NCBI RefSeq assembly: GCF_011745365.1
Contig: NW_024468913.1
Span: 1,054,001 to 1,118,000, forward strand
Reading direction: 5' to 3'
Length of the DNA: 64,000 nucleotides
From: Cryphonectria parasitica EP155
Taxonomy: Eukaryota; Ascomycota; Sordariomycetes; Diaporthales; Cryphonectriaceae
The notes under the pieces are model-generated. The model made no database searches and was not told the origin of the DNA. It was given only the letters and a program-made list of their open reading frames with translations. The position numbers and the translations under genes are program-made. The number at the start of each line of letters is the position of its first letter. Within the stretch, counting starts at the first letter, position 1. Below, piece after piece: positions 9,079 through 21,981 of this stretch.

Positions 9079-12000
9079 TCACCTCCGCGCATCGTAATCC
9101 CAACTCCTCTTCAGCCCGCCCTCGTACACACTGGCCACAGATTCTTGCCACATAGTGGGTGTAATAAAGGTCTGGATGGGAGGAGCCGAGTACTGGCTAT
9201 GCGGCGAGATCTGCTGGGTTGCCGCAGCGGCGGCGACTGAGGGTACCGTAGCATGGACGTGCTGGATGTCCTGGATTGTCGGGACCTCGGCGGCACCTGA
9301 ATTTGGAAGACTTAGAGAGCTGCTCGAAGGTGGAGCACCCGTTACAGGTGTTGACTGAGCAGATGGCGTACCGAATGAAGAGTTCCATTGACTTGAGGGT
9401 AAGGCGTTGTTAGTTGAGACGGGAATCTTCGTTTTGAAGGGGCAGAGGCAGAAAGGTTACTCACTCAAAAATTCGTGTCGGGTTCCAGCCCGTGCTACCA
9501 TCTGTTGTCATGGACATGGACGGCTGTAGAGACGGGGCTTGGGTAGCACTGGACTGTGCGGCAGCCGAGGTGGCCATCATTGCGAGTGACTGCGCAGCTG
9601 GAGAGTCACTCTTCAAGTCCACAGGGCCCGCTGAAATGGGCGGCGTGATTGGATGCTGGCCGGGGTAACTGACTTGGGAATGTTGGACGGCGCCCTGCGT
9701 GTCGATCGTCTGCTGCTGACGGTGATCAACAGAAGCCCGCATCGGCCCCCTGCGCGCGTAGTCACCAGGGCTTGTCTGCGCCGGGCTCAGGCGCGTAGTG
9801 CTCTGAGGGCTGCCATATGGAAAAGTCGTCCTCAGGACGAAAGGCTTCCTAGTATCGGCTGAGAAAGCCTCGCGGATCGACTCGATCTGTTTCTTCATCT
9901 CGGGCATGGTCCACGTGTGTGTGCACTTCTCCAAGAGCCTCATGTGCCGTGTCATATACTCGCGGGCGTCGGTGTTCAGGTCTGGATCAGGTGAGGTGAG
10001 GGCAACCTGTGATGCTGGGTCAGGGAGTGCGGTGTGGAGGGTAAGGAATACCGACATACCAGATGCAGCACGATGCAAGACAGGATGCAGTAGAGCGTGA
10101 AATGGAGACCTCTCTGCATACACTGGAGGCCATTCAAGCCGTAGGATTGTAGGATGGCTTCTTGCAGGCGGCACAAGTTCTTTGCGGCATTGTAGCACAA
10201 CAGCATATGGTGTTTCCACTGTCCGTCCATGCTAGACGGGTTAAATTGTTGCAGCTGTGGGCGATGCAGCAGGATGACACTGAGATAGTAGTAACTGTGC
10301 ATATTTCCGAGGAAGGCAGAGGGTAGCCATGGAGGCGAGCCGTCGGGTGGGTAGTTCACAGCCAGGTCGTTTGGGAGGTCGGTCATCCAGGCTGTGACCT
10401 CGGGATTCAGCGAAGCCAGCTCCGGGTCGCCAGTCCAGTCCTTGTGCTTGTGGATGCGTGAATATACCCTGTTCATCCGTGCGATGTTGCGAACAAGCCG
10501 AACCATGTAGGTGAAGTTTCGAGTAACCTGGTAATCTGTATCATCGTTCGTCGTATATGGTCGCTGGACATTAAAATCAACCGTGTCCAAGTCTACTGAC
10601 AAATCTGTCCGGCCTAGCTGGATGTCAGTCATGAAGGCCGCGTTTCTTATCTCAATAAGTCTGCACATACCTTGCGCAGAACCAATCATCGTCTCGCAGA
10701 CGAATATCGTCTGCCAAATTCTGGTTTTCAGGCCGCAGTCCGCCGGAGACGAGTTGCAGGATCGCCCGGCCTTGTGGTCCTCGTAGTGGTCATCCAGTCC
10801 CAGCTCCTTGCCCATCTGAACGCACTGTACGATGCTCATCCAGGAGCGGTAGAAGTACCCACGTCGCGGAGCAGCCTCTCTCGCCTTGAGCATCAGCAGA
10901 AGCGCCTGTAAGGTGCTCAACCGAGGTATATCGAGGAAAGAATCGGCGTGTCCTGACCAATGTTAGCATATCGAAAAAGTACATTGAGAAAGAAAATTCA
11001 GGTTAGACGCACTTGTCGCTAGAGCTAGCCACTGCTGTCCCTCCCCAGGCTCGTCCATGATCCTTCCTGCTAGCGCAAACATGGCTTCAAGAACCAATGG
11101 TGATATTGATTCCCGATCTGTCTGCCACTGCCGGTAGAAGGTGGTCCTGTCCAGTACGGGAATGTATGGATGAACATGAGTGAAGAATGCATCGAAATAG
11201 TGTAACGATGTCTCCTCGTCCAGCATCAGCTCTGGTGGTATGCGGACCTTGTGACCAGGACCAGATATGAGAGGAGGCAGTGAAGTTTTGTACTCGTCAT
11301 CTTCGGGAAGTAGCGGCTCCTCCTCGCCTTGCGTCCTGATCCTTAACTTGTTGTTGAGATATGGTGCTTCAAGAGGATGTCAGAGCCTTGCCAGTCGAGC
11401 GAGGGGAAAGAGGGGGGGGGGGGGTGTCAGCCTCAGCAAACTCACCTGTGCCTGCATCGTTCAGCTTCAGGGTGCCGAGGATCTCTGAGAGGTCCTGCGG
11501 TCCATAGGTCTCTGAGGTGTACGTCTCTGGGGGCGAATCTGGACGGTTGCCCTGCTGTACGTGTGCATTAGGAAACAAAGAGGGTTGCCCCTGCGGCTGC
11601 GATTGTGATGCTGCGAAAGAATTGTCGACGACACCAACGGGGGGTGGTATGGTGGTGTAATGCATTCCAGTGGCCACCGGAGAGTGGTCTGCATACTGCA
11701 TGGGCTGATAGAGACCAGACGGCCCCGAATAACTCGCTGCTTTGGGCGCATACATGGAGGCAGCGTCCGGGGTTCCAGCCAGCATATGTGGTGGCGGCAT
11801 GTTCAGAGGCGGGCGAAAGTCGTGAACCCCTACGCTCTCATACTCAGGACGGGTGGGCTCGAAGACCTGAGGCTCAGCCGCGCCGTCGTAGCCATTCGGG
11901 CGGACGCAGTGAAGCTTGAGGCGGATGCATGCAGAGCATGGCCAGGTGTTAGTGGTGGCAGCATCACACTTGATCTTCCTCCGTCGGCACCCTTCACATG

Positions 12001-12314
12001 CTCTCATCACTACAACGCGTTAATTAGTCTCATGCGCAGGCTGGAGGAGGGGAGCTGCCTAAAAAGCTCGGGGTTCGAGTGCATAGCGCACATACCCTTC
12101 AGCCTCTTATGGCGATTGTGTTCGTCGACGAAGACATAATCTGCAGAAAGGTTAGAAGCCAGTCAGGACTTTACCCGGGAAGAAGGAGAAGGGAAAAGGA
12201 GGGCGCACTCTTCTGAGTCTCCCTCGGCTGGTGGTAGGGCTGGGGCGCAAAGCTGAAGTTGGTCATCTGCGAGCTCTGTGGGAGCAGTCGGCGGACCGAC
12301 GGGTCGTTGGACAT
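9079..12314 (-). CDS. Zn(II)2Cys6 transcription factor with fungal-specific TF domain, eight exons
   Basis: Exons in order of translation: 12314-12209, 12140-12096, 12009-11446, 11366-11013, 10952-10671, 10613-10060, 10006-9465, 9391-9079; 919 residues. The zinc cluster spans Cys55-Cys85 with spacing C-x2-C-x6-C-x9-C-x2-C-x6-C (ACEGCRRRKIKC...WPCSACIRLKLHC) and a basic region just upstream (RHKRLK). A Pro/Ser/Gln-rich linker follows. The middle homology region begins near LHYFDAFFTHVHPYIPVLDR and includes LSTLQALLLMLKAR and the GLDDH segment. The C-terminal third is Gln/Ser/Pro-rich and ends with MWQESVASVYEGGLKRSWDY, which looks conserved, perhaps an activation or cofactor motif. Nuclear DNA binding to CGG-type sites is inferred from the family. 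The target genes and orthologue are not recognised. Intron 5 (10614-10670) is 57 nt without a stop. Confidence 0.88.
11412..11424 (+). repeat. G13 run inside intron 3 of the transcription factor
   Basis: On the sense strand this is C13, 21 nt after the GTGAGT donor of a 79-nt intron (11445-11367). Confidence 0.9.
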
Positions 12315-13298
12315 GGTGATGATCGCACGAGCGGTATGCCTAGAAGATCGAGATATCCCAAAGGCGTCTGAACAGGTCGACTGTCGCGTGTGGTTTTCAT
12401 GCGGCACGGTGGGATAGAAGAGGTGAGATCGAGGGCGGATGAGGCGAGAGGCTCAATTCGAGCACAGCCGCGGTACACAAGAGCTTGCTATATTCAAGCA
12501 CCGCACTTCAGCTCGGCTCCTCCTCTTGACTGGTTGCGTCGGGCTAGACTCTCGTGCTACCGCAGAACTGAGTCCCAATTCCTTCTTCTCTTTGTCTCTC
12601 TCTCTCCCTGTCTGTCTCCCTCTGGTGCTGTGCTGCGATAAGGTTGTTCGAGGCGAGCTTGGTCCGGGTCGCAGTGGATGACGAGGAGATGTGTTTTGAG
12701 ACTGCTCAATTCTGGCGGTGAGGTGTCCGGAACCCGCAGTCCTGTAGTGGGCAGCAGAAAGATGTGTGCGGCAGAGACAGGACGGGCCCTAAATGTATAG
12801 GACTTTCTATGTCAGGGGGGGTGTGGCGGCTGTGGAAGCGTATGCGTGTGAGCGTGTGTAAGGTAGGTGTGCGAGCGAGCGTATGAGTGCGTGTGGGCAG
12901 GCTATAGAATAAAATCCGGCAGAAGGTGGTCATGTAAGTAGTATTCTGGAATAATGTACTGGCCCAGTTCACATTCCACGGCACTGGGCGGCGCAGGGCT
13001 CCCGGCAAGGCATGGAGGGGAAAGACAAGGCCAGTTGAGTAGAGTTCCAGGGGGGCGGGGGGTGGTGGGTTGGTGGTGGTGCGTGGGCCAGGGGTGGGCA
13101 ACACAACACAAAGCTGCGAGCGAGAGCCACAGGCAGGACCAGCCGCAGTGGATGCCACTGACTGGGGAGGGATCAGGGGTCCTTAGGGCATGGTGTACCA
13201 GGGCCCCAGGGGCGTCCTCGTGGGTAGGCTTGGCCTGGGGCACTAGACTGGGTCGGCCAGGGATTTGTTGATAGCTTGAGGACAGGGGGTCCACAGGT

Positions 13299-13310
13299 GG
13301 GGGGGGGGGG
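13299..13310 (+). repeat. G12 homopolymer
   Basis: Twelve G in the 5' space of the transcription factor, about 1 kb before its ATG. Confidence 0.9.
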
Positions 13311-16300
13311 TGGGTTAAGTGCCCTGGCTTTGGGGTACCTCAACTGACTACCAAAACTTGTGTGGTTCTGCTGTTAGCTCTACGTACTGCTACTAACCCG
13401 CCCTTACAATGACTGAGCCTGCACCGGATTTTCTCATTGGTTTTCTCTTCTTGTTTCTTTTCCTGCGATGAAGGTTGCTGGATCTAGTCAGGAGAATATT
13501 GGAAGCTCGGGCGATCTGGTGCGTGCGGCTGGAGACGGCGTCAGGCATGGGATGTACGCGAGGGCTGAGCATAAATTGATCCCAAGGAGAAGGGACGCAT
13601 TAAGAAGACAGACAGAAATAGACATGTTTCGCCCTATGTACCTAGGGATGATGAGCTCTGGGCGGTGACGACGGGCGGTGGCGCGGGAGCTGGTGGCACC
13701 CGTCCAGTCCGTCAATAACAGCAGTACATGATGGCATGGAGGAGGGTCTGAACGGCACCAGCCCAGCCCAGCCCAGACCTGATGGCAGCACTCGCTGATG
13801 AAGGGGTGCGTTTGGAGAAGACAAGAAACACACGAAGAAGGGAACAAAAATGGAGGAGCGCGTCAAGCCCACCGGTCGGTCCACCCTTGCAGACCTTGTC
13901 GATGTGATGAGCGGAGCTGGGTGGGGGCAAGCTTGAATGAGAGTGTGAGGGACACTCTGGTGGGCCGTCTGTTGGGCTAGCAGATACCGACCGTTGCAGA
14001 CATATGGAGTATGTACTTGTAGTGCCCCCCTGGGCTGCACTTGACTATAGTAGTGCTCTCATACATCATGGTACATAACGATAGTACCATAGTACAGTCG
14101 CACCTTCTTCCCCCCCGAACCACCCCACCCCACCAGGGGCCCTTCTCCAAAACAGCTCCCCCCCCCCACTGCTCTCTCTCTGCTGTACGTACTACTTATG
14201 TACTCTCGATTGCGCGGACGGGGCAAGGGAGAGGAAAATGTGACTTGAGACTTCGAGAAAAGCCACCCACTACGAGGAGCACAAAATGTACCATGGGTTC
14301 GGTCAAGAAACGCAACCGGAATTTTCTTATTTATAAAAAAAGAAACCGAAGCCTGGCATCCCTAACCATGGCTGACAGCAGTCTTCCCACCCAAAAGACC
14401 GAAAGGAGTGTCCGTAGGCCGGGTCTCGCCCGAATTTGCGCTAATCGGCCGAGATTCTAGAGTCATTGGATTATATACTATGTAGTACATACTATAGCAC
14501 AAAGGGCATGTACGGTCGATGTTAGCCGTGCGCCTCTCTGGTACGATATCTGGGGCGCTTCGCATAGGTGAAGGCCGTTCTAGCCCTTCCATGGTCGGTT
14601 TTTGGAATGCGCCTATTCCACATTAATGGTCCTTGAGACGTTGGCACTAGCGGTGCCAGATGGGCGTGCTGCTAACTAAGTACTGCTATCGTAGACCTAA
14701 AGAGCGAGAGTCAGAAGGTGGTATACTGTTGGTAAATTTCTTGACAGTGACGCTTGGTACTAGCCTGATGGGGCCTCTGTCAAGTCAAGTCTCTATTTAA
14801 GTCCCTCACTTGTTTCCCATTCTTTTTCACTTCTTTTCGGTACCATATCCCCCTTGTCAGGTACGCAGCCTCGGTTATCTGTCCAGCAAATCCCTGCCAA
14901 ACAACCCTCAGCAGCATTGCCATGGGTAATTACGTAGTAGATCTGTGCTGCATAATACAGTACTGTATATGTAGCATGACCACATGGACAACTCCTGAGA
15001 GGAGAGTTGTAAAAGAGAAGGGGGGCTTGTCCACAGGGGCCTACGCAGGCAATCAGGCTCTGGAGAAGGGAGATCATAAATGGAACCCCCTCATTTCAGC
15101 TTTAGACTACAGTATGTCAGGAGCGGTGCCGAGCTGACGCATTCCCGGCTTTGTGGACTGAGAAGGTCAGAGGCAGAAAAGGGGAATTGAGTTTGTAGGC
15201 AAGAACTCAAACAGAAGAAAAGGCAGTCATCATATATCACGTCCCGCGAGGACGGTACCGCTGGCCCGTGCTAGGTCAGGCTTGCCGCTTGCAACGTCGA
15301 CGAACAACAAGAACAAGAAACGGGTAAGTCGAGACGGTCGTGTAGGCTGTGGCGTACCACTTGTCCCCTCCCCCTGATTGCCCTTCCCCTGATCGATCGA
15401 CGACAACCAAGGCTTCCTGTCTGAAGCGGCCCGACTTGGTCCAACGCAAAAAGAAAAAAGACGAAAACTTAATTTGGCATGCACGACATGTGCTCATTCT
15501 TTTGCTCCTTGCATCACTACTAGCCCATAACACGGGAGCTATAGGGGGGTGGGACGTACGCGGCTCGCGACTTATGGATGTGGCTGGAGCCTCGGTGTTC
15601 TCCCTCCTGCTCTTACTCCTCACATCACCAACCGCCCATCTTTCCCCTTCCCCTGCGCCGAGATTCCATTATGGACCAACCACTCAGCAAAATGGCCCAT
15701 GATGGGACGATGCGCAATACCACCCAAACTATAATGTAGTATTCAGATGAAGGCCGAGATCAGCCGGGCGCTAGGGTCAAGGCTTGGGTGACGCACCTAA
15801 TGCACTGTACCCCACAGAGGGCCATCCTTGGGGACAGGATCATGGTCTTTTCTATTTCTCTGCTGGCATTCGAATCCAGATATGGGATGAAATGCAGGAG
15901 ATATGTCTGAGGTTTCTCCTTCTACATGATCTCAACCACTCACAAGATTGGCACTATCCGCGACGAGACACGCGAACCCAGCCGCCTTGTCACCTTTGTC
16001 CTACAAGCAAGGCCAACCCAAAAAGTTGGTCAGCCGACAGCAGAAGCAAGTTCACCTCCTCCCAGAGGCCATGTTGATTTTTTTTTTTTTTTCCTTTCTT
16101 TTTTCTCATAACCAGAAGCGGTGTGAATTGCAACATAACTACAGGGGGCAAAGAAGAAGAAGGAAAGAAGGAGGGGGGAAGGTAGATGAGCCTTGGTCGA
16201 GACCAGGTCAAGTCCAGAACAAAGACGTTGGATTCGTGGGGGGATGTGCTTGCATGTGAGCGGCGGGTCCACATAGACGTACCATAGCACGCCCCCTTCT

Positions 16301-16987
16301 CGTCCTCGGATAAGAGAGGGAGAGAGACAGAGTACCTGTGTCTAGCTGCAGGATATTACGTGCTGCCCTGCAGAAGAAGAAGCTAGGAGCAGAAGTAGCT
16401 GGGCACACCACAAGTTATGCGCGAAAGTTGTCCCGTCTAGAGATGCAAGTACTTAGCCGAGGGTTGTATAGTACGTATGCTGTAGACCACACGCACGGGT
16501 GGATGGAAGTACTGGACTTGAAGTGGACTGGGATGGCTTGGGCGTCAGACCCTGTGCTGATGCTGGGTGCCACTTTGGTGACCGAGTGTGGTGCTGCAGG
16601 GAGCGTATATCCGTCACATTAGGCTGTGCTGTTGGCCAGTCAGCGCTTTGTGCTACTGCAGTTGTCATTCTGATCTTAACACCACGACAGTACTGCACTG
16701 CATACGTACGCGATAGTGTAAGTTTCTTTTCTTCCTCTTCCCAGAGTCTACTCCATGTATTTCTTTTTTCTCTTATGAGCTGAGAGATCCAGTTCAGGTC
16801 AGTGAACACTGGATTCAGCAAAGAGGGACGATTTGAATAAGAAACTAATCAATTTGCCGTCGCAACAGAACAATCAATGTAGATGACGTTAAGCCATCGA
16901 CCCCATTCATGGGTAGGTTGCGGTGGAAAATTCCGTGCACAGTGTTGTGTCATCTTCCACCGCATTCGCGTAGGCGTGCATGGGGCA

Positions 16988-17012
16988 AATGCAGGTGCAA
17001 GTGCAGGTGCAG
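16988..17012 (+). repeat. Short tandem repeat, unit GCAGGT/GCAAGT
   Basis: About four hexamer copies (aatgcaggtgcaagtgcagg and onward). Too short to suggest more than slippage. Confidence 0.75.
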
Positions 17013-17767
17013 GTTAGAGAGGATGAGGTGCAGGCTAGAGCTCCTACTGCAGGGCTGCTGCTTCCCAACCCAATGAAATTTCAGGTCATCGTAGAAGTTG
17101 GTGGTGTGAAAGCAGCAGGAGCGGACGGCATGCAGTACGTACCCCTCCCTCTTCCCTGAGGATGCCCTAACGCCCCTAATGGATCTACATTTTTTCTTTC
17201 TTTTTCTTCACTCTTTTCCGTCCCTTCCTGCCTTCTTTTTTCTTCCCCTCTCCGTACATTCCTTGGGGGACCACCGCCCAATATGGTCAGCACTTCGTCC
17301 AAAGAAGACCACAGCCCAAGAATCTCGTAATATTTCAACTTCGGCGGCCCGAGACACGCTATGTGCTCCCTACACCCGAGTTGCAGGGGCTTCTGCTTTT
17401 CACATTAAAGCTGTCTTGTTTACAGTATTTCCCTGCCACCAGAGACAGTGCGAGGAGAGATTTATGGTACGATCGAATATGACTCGACACACTCTTCTTG
17501 AACCAACTCCTTGGTTCGGATAAAAACCGTCACGTATGACGAGTGGTGAACATCGCTGAGCTCGATAGTATTACGGTACAACAGTCAGAGCAATAGACTG
17601 CACCAGCACCAGCAGACAACAGGGGGGTGGGGGGTACAATGCTGTGCCGCTTGTCCCTGTCCTTCGACAGCCTGACTGGCTGGCTGTATTGAGCTCTAGA
17701 ATGGATTTCTTCTCCCGACCTCGCTACCAGAGTTGCCCGTTCTTGGCTTGCTCGACCCCTAAACTAT

Positions 17768-17886
17768 CTGAGGAGAGAAGGAAAAAAAGGGAAGAAGGGG
17801 GGAAGGGGCTAGAAAAAAAAAAGGAGCAAGGGAAGAATAACCAAAAAGCTTCAATAAGACCAAAGAAAAAAAGAAGAAAAAAACAC
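17768..17886 (+). repeat. Purine-rich tract
   Basis: About 119 bases that are nearly all A or G, with A8-A10 runs and G6 runs, broken by a few pyrimidines (ctag, taacc, cttc). A similar smaller tract is at 22733-22765. Confidence 0.7.
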
Positions 17887-20249
17887 TTCAGCTACCACTC
17901 GTCAAGCATACACAGTGCCGGTCATCTCGAAAAATGTGTTCCTATCTGACCATGCAAGCGCACAAGACCAAGTCGAGCAGCAGCGGTCAGTGAGGTTTTC
18001 CCTGACATCATCAAATATACAGGGTCCCTAACAGCCAGCCAGGGATGTTGACGACTGTTACTGACGAGCTATGGTACATAGCGACAGTTGGTACTTGCTC
18101 GGACCGCCAACCCACCCTTACTGTGTAGAGTACCTAAGTACCTACTGTCTATCGAGCGGATCCTGCGTGGGGATGTCGATGAAAACACAGATCGTACCTT
18201 CGGCTTCCATCCCAGGCTGGTGCTCGTGCCGATGTGTCGTGCATCAAGCTCTACCTCCCTCGACCTCATTCGACCTCATTCGACCGACAACATCAGGGAG
18301 CCTTTGGCCTTGTTTGACTGAGTGAGGCAAGTAAGCCCACGAGGACCTACGTGGCATTTGGGAAATTGTTGCGACCAATGCACTGACCGGCGCGTGGCCT
18401 TCGAACTATACGGAGCTCGAGGGTACTGCGACGCGCCCCAGCTATAGTGAACAGTCAACTATAGGCCCTCTCCTGATATGTACAGGAGTGGCGTCAAACA
18501 CAAGGTTTCGTACTACTAGCGAGATATACGATGCTCAAAAGATCAGGTCTGCAGCTCCTCTAGGCCTCGACGGCAGCGGTAAGACGCCTTCGCATGGGGT
18601 CTTCAAGCTCATCCGCAAATGACCTCCATGGAGGCAGGCCTGCGCCGCCTCGTCCAGGTACGGGTTCAACCGTGACGGTTGCTTGTCTCTGCTGGATGCC
18701 CTCTGGATCTCCCGACCGGATCCCCGTCTGCCATGCAAAAGCCCAATTATGCATGCTTCGGTGGGGCAGTCAATGGGACAGTTTCCGGCAAATCAGGGTG
18801 AGACTGGTGGATAAATTCTGGGGGATCTTCGTCGAGGACCGTTAGCCGAGATGATCCTTCGAAAACCACCTACAGTACTGTTGTACATAATACTGTGGTA
18901 CGCGTTCCTATGTACAGTAGGTCTCGATAATCAGCCGGCCGGCTTGCCCTCCCCAGGCTGCCCGGGTGTGCTGCCGTCCGGAACTCTCCGACGCGCCATC
19001 ACAGGACCACACACCTGCTGCACCGCATGCAGTCATCGCTGTATCGTGCTGGGGACAGCGCAACCACCGCAGACAAGCCTCCCACGTCGACTGTGGCTTT
19101 TCTTTTACGCCATAGGCATCTCAAATATGCCTCGTCCTCCTGCTGCCCGCATGTCCAGGCCATTGTGCAGCATGATAACACTTTTCCAGAATGGCTTTAG
19201 GTGGACCAAAGCTGGCGCACCTGCTATGCCCTCTCCCACCCCACATGCACTGCGCGACTGGTGGATGGTGCGCCTTTAACGTTTCGTCATCAGGTCAGGG
19301 CCTAGATCGCTGACCGAGAGACGAATTGGGAGGCTCCAGGGGTTTGACACTATGCTCAAACCTCCTCAGCTCGCCAATTCGACAGCTTAGGCCCAGTTGG
19401 CGTTAGCATGAGCCTCAGCAATTTCGCTTTCCGTTGTGTTTTGCAGTTCAGGCTTTCGGTCGAGGCCATAAGGCATAGTCAGCTTTGCCATTATCATTAT
19501 CAGCACTGGACGTTGCGCCACGACGTGGAGGTGTCAATGCGGGTGGCTACATTATGTCCATCAATGCACAGGCGATGACGTGTCTATGCTATAGAGACAG
19601 CCAGCAGCATTCAGCGGCGCCTTTCCAAAAGGACCCCGGCAACCACTGTGGTAAGCGAGCTCTCCAATGTTTCACAACGTCAAGTGATGGGCTCTCGGAG
19701 ACAACAACTACGTCCGACTCCCTGCGACACCAACAGCGATCGGCCGTCCTATGATGGAATGGATTTGCAAGCTTGTGTCTACTGCACACTTAGAGTCTGA
19801 CCGGCTTACATGCGCGGCGCATGGGCCTTTTGAAGCCTGGACAGGGTGGTAGGCAAGCACGGCGCGGCACAGCTTGGTCCTACCTGAAGGCATCACATCG
19901 CTCCCTTCCAAGCGACACAGTCCGAGTGCACTATACAGCGCAACAGCTCGGCTGAGCGCGGTGATAATTAGAAAGATATTCAAGTTTAAAAATATCTTGG
20001 AAACACGGGGCTGTGGCACAGCAGCTGCAGGGCCAAACGCGTTCCGAGCCACAGGGTGCAAACGATATACTATGTAGACTCAATCCCCGGCGCAGATCTG
20101 CCCCGTCTACTGCCATAGTACATAGTATAGTCGCGAGGCCGTGAGATATCCTATGTAAGCATCTCTTATCGGATCCGGCTTCATGGTCCGTATTGGACTC
20201 TCTTCAATCCCCAACTGGGCTCCACACTGCCTCAACTGTAACGATATTG

Positions 20250-20318
20250 TATGGTGATACCATGGTACCACAGTTGTACCATAGTACTATGATACATTCT
20301 ATGTACATGGTACAGCCG
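20250..20318. repeat. Cluster of overlapping palindromes built on TAC/ATG words
   Basis: Within 69 bp lie the perfect palindromes taccatggta (followed by cc) and atagtactat, plus ttctatgtacatggtac. All use the words GTACCAT, ATAGTAC and ACATGGTAC that make up the dispersed motif. The arms can form stems with no loop or pair with one another. Confidence 0.75.
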
Positions 20319-21963
20319 GATTTCGTTCTATGGTAGTAAGTGATAGGGGCAGAGGAGGGTAGCGCAGGGTCAGGCGGACCGTAGCCAAAGGCCCCCTTAC
20401 CCTTACTTTAGTACTATGGTGGACCCTTGGTGCAAAGCTTCGCCAGCATGACTTGTTACTTTCGATCCGTCTTCTATGCAGGGATCGCAGAAGCTTCTTC
20501 TCGGCGCTAGCACGCTCGGCGGTATTGTATGGCGAGCGGGAGATACTACGTGCTATACTGTTGTGGTATACAAGTCGTTTAGCCGTGCTTCGATCTACCG
20601 GCGCCGCATGAATCAGACCAAATCCTCGCTGCAACCAGGCTGGCCCCCAACGGCGTATCTATCTAGTATCATCAACGCCTCGATGACAGGTCCGCGCGTC
20701 CACTTGGGCATACTACCATAGCCATAGTAATTCCTCGGCGTGGGCCCGCCAGCTTGGGTCTTGGCGAAACATCTTTCACAGGAATGCTACTGATAGCCTT
20801 CATCCCGAACCATGTCGGCCTCTGGACCCTTCATCTAGTTGTTCGAATACTGGGTCCCCCCTTCCTTCTCCTCCTCCTCCGCCTCCTATCCAAAGCAAGC
20901 GAACGCCACGCCAGCTTCAGAAAATCGAGACCAAAACAAGAAGGACAATAGGTTACCCTGGCCAGGGCAGTACATAGCTTAAGTGATGCATACTCCACGG
21001 GTTGAACCCTCACACGGGAACGACAAGGGGTCGCATGAATCTGAGTCCACAGGGGAAGATGAGCGCGGAATCAATTGCACGAATGTGGTCTCTTGAAGAA
21101 CCACATTCACAAATTCTCCGTGATTGTTTCTCAGCAATGCTATTTAAATCTATATGAAATATTGACAATAGTCCTCAGTGGTGACGACGACATCATGTCC
21201 CCCCCTCCTTGGAACCTCCACACCCACACATAGACACACACGAGAGATCGACAGCGGCGATGAAGCCACCCATGAACAGTCTCCACGGGCTGTTATTGTC
21301 GATCAGCAATTGCCCAACGGCCGGCTCTCGCAGGATACCGCTATCACGAGCAGACAGATATCCTCACACGATCATTGTAAATTGAACCAGCAGGGGGGAG
21401 ACACGAGGAAAACTGCCAAGTTCCACATTTGGACGGTGGGAGGTTTGTTCAGGAAATCTTGCGTGCACCAACGCCCAGCAGCAGAGGCGGATCAGGTTGT
21501 CTGCTAGCATGGCGGGCGCGCAACGGGCCACGGCGGTCCACACTTTGTGAGGTGTCAAGCCCTATGCAGGGTCACACTCGACGGGACAGAGACGAGTCTG
21601 TCACTGCCCGTTCTCGTCCGATCAAACCTAGACAGATAGGTCCTCCTCCTCCTCGTCGTCGTATTTCTTCCCGCCGTTGGGGGGCGCCGTGGCGGGCGTG
21701 CCCCTCTCTTAACGAGGATGCATGTCGACCGTGCGCTGCCGGCCTAGCGGTATGACTTACCGAGCTGTCAACACTATTTTGTTCCCATCTGGTCGGGAAG
21801 TAGTGACTGTTGGTGCTGTTTCTGGCCTGGTGGCCCTCTTCCCTCCGCACATTCCGGACGGGGTAATGCCGCGAAATACATGCTTTCCGCTCCCTGCTCT
21901 GCGCCTTTCTTCGCCGACTCTCGATATTGCCGGGCCCTTTGTTTTGGTTTTCTTTTTCTTGGG

Positions 21964-21981
21964 CCCCCCCCCCGGGGGGGG
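21964..21981. repeat. C10 directly joined to G8 (perfect GC palindrome)
   Basis: The run of ten C is followed at once by eight G. This is self-complementary and would be unusually stable as a hairpin or slipped structure. Confidence 0.9.

Noticed and set aside
12066..12085. B-box-like ggttcgagtgc suggesting a tRNA
   Set aside because: It lies in intron 2 of the transcription factor and has no A box, acceptor pairing or T-stem partner.
12706..13294. Overlapping minus-strand frames rich in Pro, Thr and His
   Set aside because: They translate CA/CCA-rich upstream DNA of the transcription factor and cannot be spliced into it in frame.
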